64,000 nucleotides of DNA from Chloranthus sessilifolius (Eukaryota; Streptophyta; Magnoliopsida; Chloranthales; Chloranthaceae). The first letter of the stretch is position 1. Each line of letters begins with the position of its first letter. The stretch spans positions 96,546,491 through 96,610,490 of the forward strand of contig CM037595.1 in assembly GCA_021018995.1 (NCBI GenBank), read 5' to 3'. The notes beneath the pieces are model-generated. The model worked only from the letters and a program-made list of their open reading frames with translations. It made no database searches and had not been told where the DNA came from. Below, piece by piece: positions 11,029 through 21,036 of this stretch. A program made the position numbers and the translations under genes.

Positions 11029-12050
11029 GTCAACTAAAGAAGCGTTATATGTCGCTTTTTCTATAATTCAACTTTTTATTTAACTCAATTTTGAATGTAC
11101 TAGGCTAATGAACCTCGTAAATTTAAATGAATGATAGTGACCGAGGCACTTTCCTGAGTATGTAATATTTATTGTCTATATATATATATATGACACTTTT
11201 GGTATTGTAAGAACTTATATTCAAAAAATTATCCTTCAAATAAGTACTATTTCGCATGGATTGGTCACCCATAAAATTTTAGCCCAACCTGAGTACGATA
11301 AGTAGGCCGATGAATCACATTCGTACGATGGTATCACAACCACCGATTCAAACAATTTTGAGCTTTTCAGAGAAGAACATAAGAACGATTGGTAAATTAA
11401 TTTTTATGTGAAAAATCAGGAATCAAAGCAACTTAAGAACACATCTGGGAAAGACAGGAATCAGAGTATGCTAAAAATCAGCAGGAATTTGAATTGACAG
11501 GATTAAGAGCTTTTTCGGGAAAAGCTAAGAAACACTTGAATGAGGCCTAAAGAAGTTTATGAGCATCTATGATGAATTTTTTTTATGGCAAAGCCTTATC
11601 CAAAAGGTTTTTAACTCATTAGATGGTTATATTATTCTAAAAAGTAGCTTATATAAGGGGTTTTTGTAAGATGCATTACCTAAGTTCTCCAATTGGCAAG
11701 ATCCCTTACCTACTTCGAGATTTGGCAAGATTCCATTGCCAATTGTTTTAACTATTCAACTATCGCTAAAAGACCTTGGGCCTGTTTGGATAAAAACACG
11801 GGAAACGTGGGAAAGTAAAATAATATTCGTATATTTTCCCATGGATACCTAAGTTGTAAGAAACCATGGTATTCCTTTGTTTTCCGTTGTTTGGATAACC
11901 ACATTGCTAGCTGAGAAAATGCAGGATTAATCACATCCTGTGTTTGGATACAGAAGCAGGAAATTGTAGGAAAATAACATATCCTAACAAAAAAAAAGCC
12001 AAATAACTAAAAAATTATATATGTATTAATTTATTTATTTTTCTCTTTAT
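11029..12050. other. Non-coding; possible MITE ends
   Basis: AT-rich without genes. Near 11480-11550, TTTTTCGGGAAAAGCTAAGAAACACTTGAATGAGGCCT resembles a Harbinger-type terminus. From 11779, GGGCCTGTTTGGATAAAAAC faces, in complement near 12807, GGGCCATTTGGTTTCAAGG, so 11779-12807 may be a decayed DNA element, but no matching target duplication was found. Confidence 0.35.
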
Positions 12051-12054
12051 ATAT

Positions 12055-12140
12055 ATATTATTGAATTGCTCTAGTGGTAGACTTGGTGCTTTGTGAAGGT
12101 TAGGTTCTAAGTTCAAGCCTTATTACATGTAATAAATTAT
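12055..12140 (+). mobile_element. tRNA-derived SINE-like head
   Basis: GCTCTAGTGGTAGACTTGG resembles an A box, and AGTTCAAGCCTT, 40 bp on, resembles a B box. Only the tRNA-like head is evident, followed by AT-rich DNA. Weak evidence. Confidence 0.35.
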
Positions 12141-13150
12141 TTATTTATTTTAATTAATTATACTAGAGCATATACATCATATATGTGAGTATATAGCTCT
12201 ACAACATAGTAGAGCCCCTTGTGAGAGAAATCTCTCCCAAATAGAGCCAAAGAAGAAATATTTGTTATGAAAACAAATACCATAAAAAAATTGTTTGAAG
12301 ATTTTTGATAATTTTGGGTGGTCAAGATAATTTTGGATTGATGACAATCCACTAATATAAATTAGGACCCTTAAAGCTTAGTAACAAATTTTTAGAAAGT
12401 TTGGGTGGTCAATCTACTACCCAAGTCATAACGTGGTTCTGCCTCTGATTTTTGGGGATGGGTGCCATATAGAATCAACATCAAACCGTCTAATAGGGGC
12501 ATCATGATCTTAAGATATATCATGAGGAAGATTGAAAAAAAAAAAATCTCCATCGTCTTATTCAAATCAGTCAATGGTTTTCGTCAATGAAAAAATTTTG
12601 TTGTATTATGAGAAGAGTCGTACGGATGAGAAGTCCGAAGATAGAAAACCAAGGGACCCCTCGGCATTTCTTCTCGGATTTTAATGGAAAATGTGAAGAT
12701 AATTTTCGACCATTTAGATGTCATCCAAACAATGGGAATCTCAGTAATTCATTTGCCACATATAAGTTTTCCCTTATTTCCCCTTGTTTTCCTTGAAACC
12801 AAATGGCCCTACTAGTCTTTCCTTCTGGCAAACTACACACGACTAGTCCCTTCAACTCTTTTAACCTACTATGTTCAATATTTTGGACGACGGAGTACGA
12901 CTGAATCTGATCGCTCGCTCAAGAATTCAGGAAGGAGACTACGAGAGGCACCACCATATGCTAACCATTCGAAAAGTAGCACAAAAGGGTAGTTCGGTAA
13001 TTTGGCAGATACTCAGTATCCAGTATGAGTAGATAACAAACAAAATAATAATTACAAGAATCCAAAAGAAGTCTCATCTTATCCTTGTCTGCCACGTCCA
13101 ATTTTATGTCCTCTCTATTTTATGTTATAGCCAGCCCACACAAATAAAGG
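12141..13150. other. Non-coding with repeat remnants
   Basis: Contains another GATCTTAAGATATATCATG..AAAATCTCCATCGTCTTATTCAAATCAGTCAATGG remnant (12500-12580) of the foldback family. No gene was seen. Confidence 0.4.
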
Positions 13151-13432
13151 AAAAATTTGTTGACCACATTAAATATCATTTTTTCATCCCAATCTTTCAC
13201 ACAATAAATTTTGACATGATGTCCCTACTATTATGACTAAGATATTGATTTCACGTGACACAAATCACCAAAATTATAATGATCACATTCACTTTTTAAA
13301 ATGTGTGCCATGTGAAATCAACTTTGACCGTCCGGTAGTAGGCTCATGAGCACAAGATCTATTGTGTGTAGGACTGGGATGAAAAAATGATCTCCATCAT
13401 CTGATTTAAAATAATCAACATTTTTTTCCATG
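13151..13432. mobile_element. Foldback MITE-like element, sister of 1657-1919
   Basis: Two arms of about 115 bp: the left runs GGAAAAATTTGTTGACC..ATCATTTTTTCATCCCAATC..CACAATAAATTTTG..GATTTCACGTGACACA, and the right returns the complement (TGTGCCATGTGAAATC..CTATTGTGTG..GGGATGAAAAAATGAT..AATCAACATTTTTTTCC). The loop is AT-rich. It has the same blocks in the same order as the element at 1657. Non-coding. Confidence 0.7.
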
Positions 13433-13544
13433 AGGTGATTATAACATAAAGTGGTGTGGTAGTAGCACCATCAATGATTTTTTATCAATTTCCAAATCAC
13501 ACTAAATAACATTCCAAAAATTGACCTGTGAACCACCAAAGAGG

Positions 13545-13735
13545 CATTAGCCCAGATGGTAGCCTCCCTCCATTGTGAGGGAGGAGGTCGTGGGTTCGAT
13601 ACTCATGCTCCACGCTGTTTCCCACCCTTGTTTTTACAAGGTATAGGTTGGGTTCTATTAGGTAACCCTCACCATTGTAGTTGGTGCTCCTTCACGCTGC
13701 TCCCCAACTGTCATAGAGGTAGATTTCCTTTTTAG
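13545..13735 (+). mobile_element. tRNA-derived SINE
   Basis: The head has an A box (TTAGCCCAGATGGTAG), an anticodon-like hairpin (CTCCCT..AGGGAG) and a B box (GTGGGTTCGATACTCAT), giving a fair cloverleaf. A tRNA-unrelated body follows (GTTTCCCACCCTTGTTTTTACAAGG..). It is a SINE rather than a tRNA gene, because the acceptor stem does not pair and the body continues. Confidence 0.65.
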
Positions 13736-13829
13736 CGTTAGATTAAAAGGCATACTTCCACTTGTAACCTTCAATTTAAAAACACATTTCTACTTTAAAC
13801 CTATAAATTAAAAACGTTAGGGTTCCATG

Positions 13830-14818
13830 TGTCACGGGGTCGCTCTTCAGCAACCTTAGTCTCGTGCGGCACCTAACGCTCGATGCGCTAAGTCAGCCTA
13901 CTTCTGAAACCAATTATCGCGAGGAATCCTTTGACGTGCTACCAACTCGCACGGTGCCTCGCTACCGCATGCAACGAAGCCAACCAATCTTCTTATCAGC
14001 TCTGATACCACTCGCCTAGAGGACAGGAACTCCCCCAACGTGGTTACCTTTGTTTCGCGACCTAACACCCAATATATCGTGCCCCTTACGATACGCTCGA
14101 TTGCACCATTGTGCTAAACTTGGCATGCTCAAGCTTCACCCTGTACACTACACTGGTACCTCGCTTCGCAACAATCTTGGCATGCCGCTCCCCATGCCAT
14201 CATATTTTGCCCACATATCGAACCAAGCCCACTGTCTTGTGCCTACTCATGCTGTCGTGCTCAACGGAGTCCTACGCAGCCCTAGTGCTAGCGTGCTCTA
14301 CTGAGTCCCACGCAGCGCTCAAGTGTTCTCACGAGGTTGCCCAGCCGTATGCACCGCGACACGTAGTTCGGGGCCATACTTCAACCTCACCTTGGATACC
14401 ACACGACATTGCTGCGTCGACGTCCTAGACCCACCCTTTCAGGCCTAGGAGACATTTGTGCTCCCTCTGGCAACGCAAGGCCCCGTACGCGGGGGAATAC
14501 CTCTCTAGCTCCCTTCCCCTATATAAGGGTAAAATAGTAATTCAACCAAAATAGCAGGAGAACTTCAAACCCCTTGGTTTGACATACTTTACTGTTCACA
14601 CCGCAACGCTCCAGATTGCTAGCCCAACTGGCTATGTCGCGTTCATGTCGCGTCTTCGTAGCGCGACCATGTCGCCATGCCCTCTTGGCCTCATGTCGCG
14701 CGCCTTTCTGACACCACATGCCGTGCCGTCCTAGCACCAAGATGTCGCGTGCCTATCTTGGCATCACATCGCGTGCTCAAGGCACCATGTTGCAAGCTCA
14801 AGTGTTGACCCCATCACA
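13830..14818 (-). mobile_element. Solo LTR of a Gypsy-like family (minus)
   Basis: On the minus strand it starts TGTGATGGGGTCAACAC and ends GAGCGACCCCGTGACA. These termini, and the preceding GTGCCGCACGAG block, match the LTR ends of the Gypsy element at 25974-29031 (TGTGACGGGGTCAC..GTGACCCCGTGACA). A 4-bp CATG flanks both sides. GC content is higher than the surroundings. A TGGTATCAGAGC-like string at 13998-14010 lies inside the LTR, so it is not a working primer site. Short plus-strand ORFs (14050-14428) are shadows. Confidence 0.6.
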
Positions 14819-15280
14819 CATGACTTGGCTCGAAAAATTGGCGCTTGCACCGAATTTAAAGGAAAGACTTGCAAGTTTGGCAATCTCTACGTCATGAAAA
14901 CATCATCTAAGTCGTTTGATTTGAAGGTCATGATTTGAAGATATTAAGTACAAAAGATTAGCACAAAATAAAATCTTCATCATGTAATTAAATGAAGTCA
15001 AAAGCTATTATCTGATTCAATAGTTGACTATAATAAATCATATGGTAAATATCTTGTTTTGCTCCAATCATATGCACTGAAAAACTATAGATCATAAACT
15101 TCAAATCAGACGGCCCAATTTGCATTTCCACATGCCACATACCCCAAAAATACCATGTCTTTCTTTAAATGCAAGGCCAACTTTCCAAGTGCTAGAAATG
15201 GCTCCCAAAAAATAAAGCACGGGCAAACAGTTGGAAATTGAAATTAACAATAGAAAGTAGGGAAATCATACAAATCTAAC
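14819..15280. other. Non-coding, foldback-family remnants
   Basis: Contains AAATCTTCATCATGTAATTAAATG and CACTGAAAAACTATAGATCATAAAC blocks resembling 1930-2060. No gene was seen. Confidence 0.4.
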
Positions 15281-15288
15281 CTCTCAGT

Positions 15289-15622
15289 TAGGGCTATCAA
15301 CGGGTTAGATCGACCCGATACTGACCTGACCCGACATTTTACTGGGTTGGGTACATTAAGTTGACTTGTCAGGTTGCCTCGGACATGAGACATCTGACCC
15401 GACCTTCGGGTCGGGTCAAGCAAGAGGTTTTGTCAGATCAGTTTGGGACCCGACCCGATATTTTTATGAAAAAGTGTAAAAATCCCGATTTGTTACTAGG
15501 TTCGGTCAGGTCGGCTTGAGTGCATCATCAGGTGGGGTGCACCATTGAATCTGGTGGGGCATTTGCAAATTTCTTATTAGACAGCGAAAATTTTGACCCG
15601 ACCTGACCCGTTGATAGCCCTA
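15289..15622. mobile_element. CCCGACCCG-word hAT MITE
   Basis: A perfect 17-bp terminal inverted repeat, TAGGGCTATCAACGGGT / ACCCGTTGATAGCCCTA. The flanks CTCTCAGT (15281-15288) and CTCCCAGT (15623-15630) match 7 of 8 bases, the 8-bp duplication expected for hAT. The 334-bp interior is filled with CTGACCCGACC and its complement GGTCGGGTC, so the element can fold on itself. Non-coding. Confidence 0.85.
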
Positions 15623-15700
15623 CTCCCAGTACCCCCTATAAAACCAAATCCACTACGCTACATAAGCAACAGAAACAATTGCTGCATGTGGAAGGTTTTA

Positions 15701-16111
15701 GGGAAAATTTCTAAAATCACCCTCTTTTAAAATTACTTTTTTAAATTCTCTCCATATTTTTGTAAATATCTAATAAACCCCTATAATCAAAATTTAGATA
15801 TCTGAGTGACTCCTCAACCATAAACATTCATCTCAATATTTACATTTTAAATGCAGTTTTTAGTTTTTTAATATATATAATTATTTATTTTTTTAAATAT
15901 AATTTTCATTAGCCTATTGGCCCAGCCGACCACCCCATTTTCTAGAATCTTCCTTTTTGTAAGGTTAATTTTGGTATTAAGGTGGGTTTTTATGGTTGAG
16001 GGGCATTTAGATAACTAAGTTTTAAGTGGGGAGATTTATTAGATATTTACAAAAATATGGGGAGAATTTAAAAAAGTAACTTTAAAGGGCAAAAATTTTA
16101 GAAAATTTCCT
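15701..16111. mobile_element. MULE-type MITE with ~150-bp inverted arms
   Basis: The left arm starts GGGAAAATTTCTAAAATCACCC and the right arm, in complement, AGGAAATTTTCTAAAATTTTTGCCC. Both contain ACTTTTTTAAATTCTC and ATATTTTTGTAAATATCTAATAAA, with arms extending about 150 bp. The flanks AAGGTTTTA (15692-15700) and AAGATTTTA (16112-16120) match 8 of 9, fitting a 9-bp Mutator-like duplication. Non-coding; the centre is AT-rich. Confidence 0.85.
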
Positions 16112-16163
16112 AAGATTTTAAGTCTCTTCTGTGGCCGTTTGTTCAAGTTGCTTTCGTTCTCGT

Positions 16164-16790
16164 TAGGGATGTCAATGGGCCGGGTCATGCCAAAAATCTC
16201 TTTCCCCAGACTCTAAGAGACCCGGCCCAACCTGAATATCAGGTCGAGCATTTTGTGCCCGCCCCGCCCAACGTAATAGCTTGGGCTGGGCTGTAAAAGT
16301 TGGGCTTGATTACTGAGTTAGCCTGTACCTTCGTAATATAGCCACAATTTTTAATGTCGTATACAGTAGTGTGCCTCTCTACCTTCGTTATTCCATTAGT
16401 TTTACCAAAATCGCTATTTTCTTCTAAATTTTGATTGAAACGAATTTTAGTCATATAAGTATAAAAATTAGCAACAAAATTAAATCACAATTTTTCGAGT
16501 TTCTCCCTCGCCCATTTACCCATAAAAAATCCGTCTTGGTGTTTGGTAACTATGCATCTAAGAAAAGTCTTCCATATAAGTCAATGGGCCTCTGGGTTTG
16601 AAATAGTTCGAATTTTAAGTAGGCCTACAACCTGGCCCGTTTTTATTTTTATTTTTAATTGTTTCGGCAAAAAGCCTTGCATCAGGGCCATAGTGACAAA
16701 TTTCTGTTTTCGGCAATATTTTGGGAGGGAAAATTTTGGAGAGTAATATATATGAACTTCAGAACGCTCAGGCGAAAACACGATTTCTGC

Positions 16791-16887
<97 letters not shown>

Positions 16888-17397
16888 TTAATATTTATAA
16901 AAAAATCATTTATTATTTAAAAATGAGTAAAAAAATATTCATTACTTTCACCAAAAATAATAAACTTTTAGCGACTTCAAAGAAATCACCGAAATTTCGT
17001 TCAAAATTTTGCCCAACCCCTATTTCAGGGAATTTTGGAGAAATTTCTGACTATAATTAGGGCATGTTTTGACCCCTCCAATGACTAAATTGGAGGCAAA
17101 ATTTCCAGCGAGTTCAGCCCAGGCTATTACATCAAAATTTAAAAGTTTTTATTTATTTTATTTTTTTTATGAAAGGAATTTTAAAAGAATTGGAACTAAT
17201 CTAACTCGGTCACTAATCTAGCCCAAATTTTACACCCAGCCCAGCCCAATCTACAATGTAAAATGTTATAATATTTGGTACTAAGCCTCGCCCAATTCTA
17301 AATTCGCCTAGAATTAAAGCTGAGCTAAGTCCATAGGACCAGAACCTTTGGCCTAGACCCAGCCCATGGAAGGCCACACCCACTGGATTGGCCTACC
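16164..17397. mobile_element. One end of a GGCCCGGCCC-word hAT-like element plus AT-rich filler
   Basis: 16164 starts TAGGGATGTCAATGGGCCGGGT, a hAT-like terminus, followed by GGCCCAACCTGAATATCAGGTCG and GCCCGCCCCGCCCAACG words. Further GCCCAGCCCA words appear near 17100 and 17220-17370. No matching right end or target duplication was found, so the right boundary is arbitrary. The interior holds a compound microsatellite and no gene. Confidence 0.4.
16790..16884. repeat. Compound microsatellite C(n)-(CT)n-(AT)n
   Basis: About 12 C, then about 15 CT units, then about 26 AT units without interruption. Confidence 0.97.
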
Positions 17398-17856
17398 ACA
17401 TTAACTAAGGCTGTGCAGAAACCGACCGAAATCAACCCAAATTTTGGTTTAGTTTCGGTTTTGGGACATATTGGTTCGATTTCGGTTTTAACGTTAAAAA
17501 ATTGAAACCGAACCGATAAGAAACAGATAGTGGTGCATGCCTGAGATTGAGGTTCTGTAAAGTTATTGGGATCTCGATATGATTTTTCTATTATCTGCAT
17601 GTATGTATTTAGATGAATCTTATTTATGACCTTTTGAATTGGCTTGTAGAAAATATGCTTCAATCATTTAGGTTCTCTGTTTTGATTTTTGTTTTCTCTC
17701 TTTATGTAAAAAATATGAATATATATAAAGAAAATTAACATTTTTGGCCTTACAAGTTTGCTTATTTGCAGAAACGGCCCTATAATTTGAAATTGTGCAA
17801 AATAGGCCAGCTCTAAGCCAAGCCGTTTCCACGTCAGCATAGACCTATTTTTTCAT

Positions 17857-17889
<33 letters not shown>

Positions 17890-17906
17890 TTATCGTCCTT
17901 TTTTAA

Positions 17907-18124
17907 AGTTGGCGGTCGCTATCTAAAGACGACATTAGATGATAATTTATTTTAATTGTGTACATGATATGAAATTACTGTAAAAAAAAAATAGCACTAA
18001 TATACTGCTATCTTAAGTTGGCGGTCGCTATCTAAAGACGACATTAGATGGTAATCTATTTTAATTGTGTACATGGTATGAAATTACTGTAAAAAAAAAA
18101 AAAAAAATTCGCTAACATACTGCT
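17907..18124. repeat. ~109-bp direct tandem repeat
   Basis: AGTTGGCGGTCGCTATCTAAAGACGACATTAGATG..GAAATTACTGTAAAAAAA occurs at 17907 and again at 18016, adjoining, inside the nested MULE. Confidence 0.9.
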
Positions 18125-18258
18125 ATTTTAATATAGCGATCGTTAATATACCGCTATCTCAAAAAAAAAAAAAAAAAAATTTAAGATAGCGACCGCTAAC
18201 ATACTACTATCTTAAATCTTAAAAAAAATTAAAATAATCAAAAATAAATGAATAAATT

Positions 18259-18261
<3 letters not shown>

Positions 18262-18331
<70 letters not shown>
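18262..18331. repeat. (TA)n microsatellite
   Basis: An uninterrupted TA run of about 35 units inside the nested MULE. A shorter one lies at 17859-17883. Confidence 0.95.
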
Positions 18332-18334
<3 letters not shown>

Positions 18335-20007
18335 TAGCGGCTGTTGTGGTATGTTAGCGGCCGCTAACATACTGCTATTTAAAAAATATATATATATTTT
18401 TATTTATTATTATTATTTTTTATCTTAAAATAGCGATCGCTAACATACTGTTATCAAACAAAAATGGCGATCGCTAATATATTGCTATTTTTTAAAAAAA
18501 ATTAATTAGTTTTTTTTTTTAAGATAGCAGCCGCTACGGTATGTTAGTGGCCGCTATCTTAAGATAACGACTGCTAGCATACTGCTATCTTAAAAAAAAA
18601 TAAAAAATAAAAAATAAAAAATAAAAAAAATTATTTTTTTATTTTTTTATTTTTTATATTTTTTTTAAGATAACGGCCGCTGCAATATGTTAGCAACCGC
18701 TATCTTAAGATAAGGGTATATTAGCAATCGCTATCTTAAGATAACAATATATTAACGAATTTAAAATTTTTTTTTTTATTATTTATATCTTCCGTTTTTA
18801 TATTTTTTGTAGATCACTAACTAATAAAACTTATATTAGATAACATAATAAATTCTCTTTTTCATTTTATCCAAAACCATCATTTGAAGATAATGATCGA
18901 TATCTATCTTAAGATGATGGTCTCTATAATTAGATAATAATATGTTAACAGGTTTTTTTGAATTTTTTTTTTCTTATGTCTTACGTTCTTATATTTTTTA
19001 TAGATCGCTAACTAATAAACACAGTAATCTCTCTTTTTTCTTCGTACCCTAAAATTTATCATATGTTAGCAAGCACTATTATAAAATATCGCCCACTATT
19101 GTAAAATAGCACCTAAGATAGCGCCTACCATCTTAAAATACCGGATACCACGACCCGCAATTATAAAAGAGCGAGCACTACTGTAGTCGAAACTAAAAAA
19201 ATGGACAATAAAAAAAACAAAAAAAAAACATATATATAATGAAAAAACAGATGGATGTTGAAGTGGAAACGGCTTGGCTTGGAGCTGACCTATTCTGCAT
19301 AGTTTCAAACTATAGGGCCGTTTTTGCAAATAAGCAAACGTGTAGGGTCAAAAATGCAAATTTCTCTATATACAAGTTGTAATGTAATGAAAATATGAAA
19401 TAACTATAAAGGGTCATGTGTCATGAATCTGATCGATCTGGACAATACATGTTGGCAACCCATATCATGCATTTGAAAATTCCTTGACATTTCACAGATC
19501 AGAGGATTGATGGTTGAAAATTTTATAATCAACTATCTAAAATTTGGCATACAATTAAATGGTTGGGGTTATTTGACATTCTACTTTCGGGCTGTCTTCT
19601 ATCGAATGCGGCCTACTTGTGGAATATCGGACTATAATACTGTATGGATTCATGCCACTAAGACCTACCAGTGTGTACTAATAATCGGTGGATCTGGACT
19701 ATCTTATAGATATATTAATTTCTTGAAAATGTTCTCAGTCATTTGATCAATCACCTACTTTTAAATGGTTAATAACGAATTAGCGATATAGGCAACAACC
19801 TACAAAGTCTTTAGTGATCTGACTCTTATGAATTGACAATGACTTCCTAATAAAAAAAACTTTAAAAATTGAGGTTTAGAAACCGAAAACCGACCAAACC
19901 GATAACTATCAGTTCGGTTTTAGTTTCATAAAATAAAAACCGATAGTTATCGGTTCGGTTTTGCTTTTGCCCCAAAACCGACCCGAACCGACTCGATAAC
20001 ACCTCTA

Positions 20008-20350
20008 ACATTAACCCCCCTGCCAATTGGGATTATCACAGACCAAGTTTTGGAATTGACCCAAAATGTACCATTTTGAAATGGGCCTAAGTACCTGGCC
20101 CACGTTCACAATGCTTGTCAATAGAGCCTAAAAGTTCGGTCAGAAGTTCATCCCCACTTACCGAGGAAAAAAAAGCTGAAAAGTTACAGGCAACCATGAA
20201 ATCCCCAAAAGTCAAATTTTCATGAGTGGCGACAGTTTTGAACGCCACGATGAGGATTGAAGGCTCATGCAATGGTTCGCGACACAAAGCAGCTTCCAAA
20301 CTAATGATTATATGTAAGTGATCATTTGAATTGGCAAAAAACCTATATCT
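20008..20350. other. Region downstream of the PAT gene stop codon
   Basis: A 114-codon minus-strand frame (20087-20431) has no recognisable domain and overlaps a tandem repeat, so it is not called as a gene. The stretch may include 3' untranslated sequence of the PAT gene. Confidence 0.35.
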
Positions 20351-20712
20351 GACCACCAAACCATTATCATAACACAAAACTGAAGCATCTAAATACCAAC
20401 TGTCCCCTAATCCCACAGAATATGAAGTCACAAATGGGGACTAAATCCCATTTTGTTTCTTCATTAGCAGTATTTTATATGACCACCAAACCAATATTAT
20501 AACACAAAACTCTAGTATCTAAATACCAACGGTCCCCTAATCCCACAGGATATGCACTCACAGAGGTACTAAATCCTATTCTGTTTCATCATTAGCAATA
20601 TTTTATCTGACCACCAAACCAATGTCATTACAAAACTGAAGCATCTAAATACCAACGGTCACAAATAGGGACTGAATCCCTTTTTGTTTCCTCATTAGCA
20701 ATATTTTATTAC
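20351..20712. repeat. ~130-bp tandem repeat, three copies
   Basis: Units begin GACCACCAAACCA at 20351, 20481 and 20609. Each carries ATCTAAATACCAACGGTCCCCTAATCCCACAG and TTTGTTTC(T/A)TCATTAGCAATATTTTAT. The third has a deletion of about 30 bp. It lies about 200 bp beyond the PAT stop codon. Confidence 0.9.
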
Positions 20713-20919
20713 TGTTACTTTTGGGCATCCACATGAACTGAAGGGAAAATCAGGCAGTCCAATTGATGGGTCACTGCACAACATCAATGGCACATCCGCC
20801 CCCTCCCCCCTCCAACCCCAAACACCACTATATCCTACCAGGTTTTGAATGTGAAAATATGATACATACAATTGTTGAGTACCAGTTCTGACCTTGAAGA
20901 GACTTGGAACTCAAATGAC

Positions 20920-21036
20920 TCAGGCCTCCTCATCTGAACGCGTTGGGAAGTCAAGGCCCTGAAGTGAAGGTATGTTCTCTAAATCATCTGTCGAAAACAA
21001 CGGGAGAAACCAAAACGCCTTCTTTGTGCCAAAAAC
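20920..21036 (-). CDS. PAT12: PAT last coding exon
   Basis: 117 nt, 38 codons plus [23 protein letters not shown] and on to [11 protein letters not shown]. Acceptor TTATCGAAG. Confidence 0.92.
   Translation of the reverse strand, partial: VFGTKKAFWFLPLFSTDDLENIPSLQGLDFPTRSDEEA

Larger units (their letters stand above)
17729..19366. mobile_element. MULE-type element nested in the hAT element
   Basis: Terminal inverted repeats of about 110 bp: the left AGAAAATTAACATTTTTGGCC..TTTGCTTATTTGCAGAAACGGCCC.. is matched by the complement of 19250-19366 (GAGAAATTTGCATTTTTGACCC..TTTGCTTATTTGCAAAAACGGCCC..). The flanks TATATATAA (17720-17728) and TATATACAA (19367-19375) match 8 of 9. The non-coding interior is made of TAGCGGCCGCTAACATACTGCTATCTT words in both orientations plus AT runs. 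Confidence 0.82.
17406..20007. mobile_element. 2.6-kb hAT-type non-autonomous element with ACCGAACCG ends
   Basis: An exact 8-bp target duplication ACATTAAC lies at 17398-17405 and 20008-20015. Ends are TAAGGCTGTGCAGAAACCGA and, in complement, TAGAGGTGTTATCGAGTCGG. Just inside each end are arrays of CCGAAACCGAAC/GGTTTCGGTT words (17415-17515 and 19865-19995). No transposase remains. The interior holds a second transposon (17729-19366) and AT-rich DNA with short chance ORFs only. Confidence 0.8.

Noticed and set aside
11779..12807. Complete Harbinger-type element with GGGCC ends
   Set aside because: The ends are similar but no TTA or other matching duplication is present; kept only as a possibility in the region note.
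13998..14010. Primer-site complement GCTCTGATACCA
   Set aside because: It lies inside the solo LTR, not at an LTR junction, so it is not a functional primer site.
14050..14428. Plus-strand ORFs of 84 and 105 codons
   Set aside because: They lie inside a GC-richer solo LTR, antisense, with no domain.
20087..20431. 114-codon minus-strand ORF downstream of the PAT gene
   Set aside because: It overlaps a tandem repeat, has no recognisable domain and lies after the PAT stop codon.
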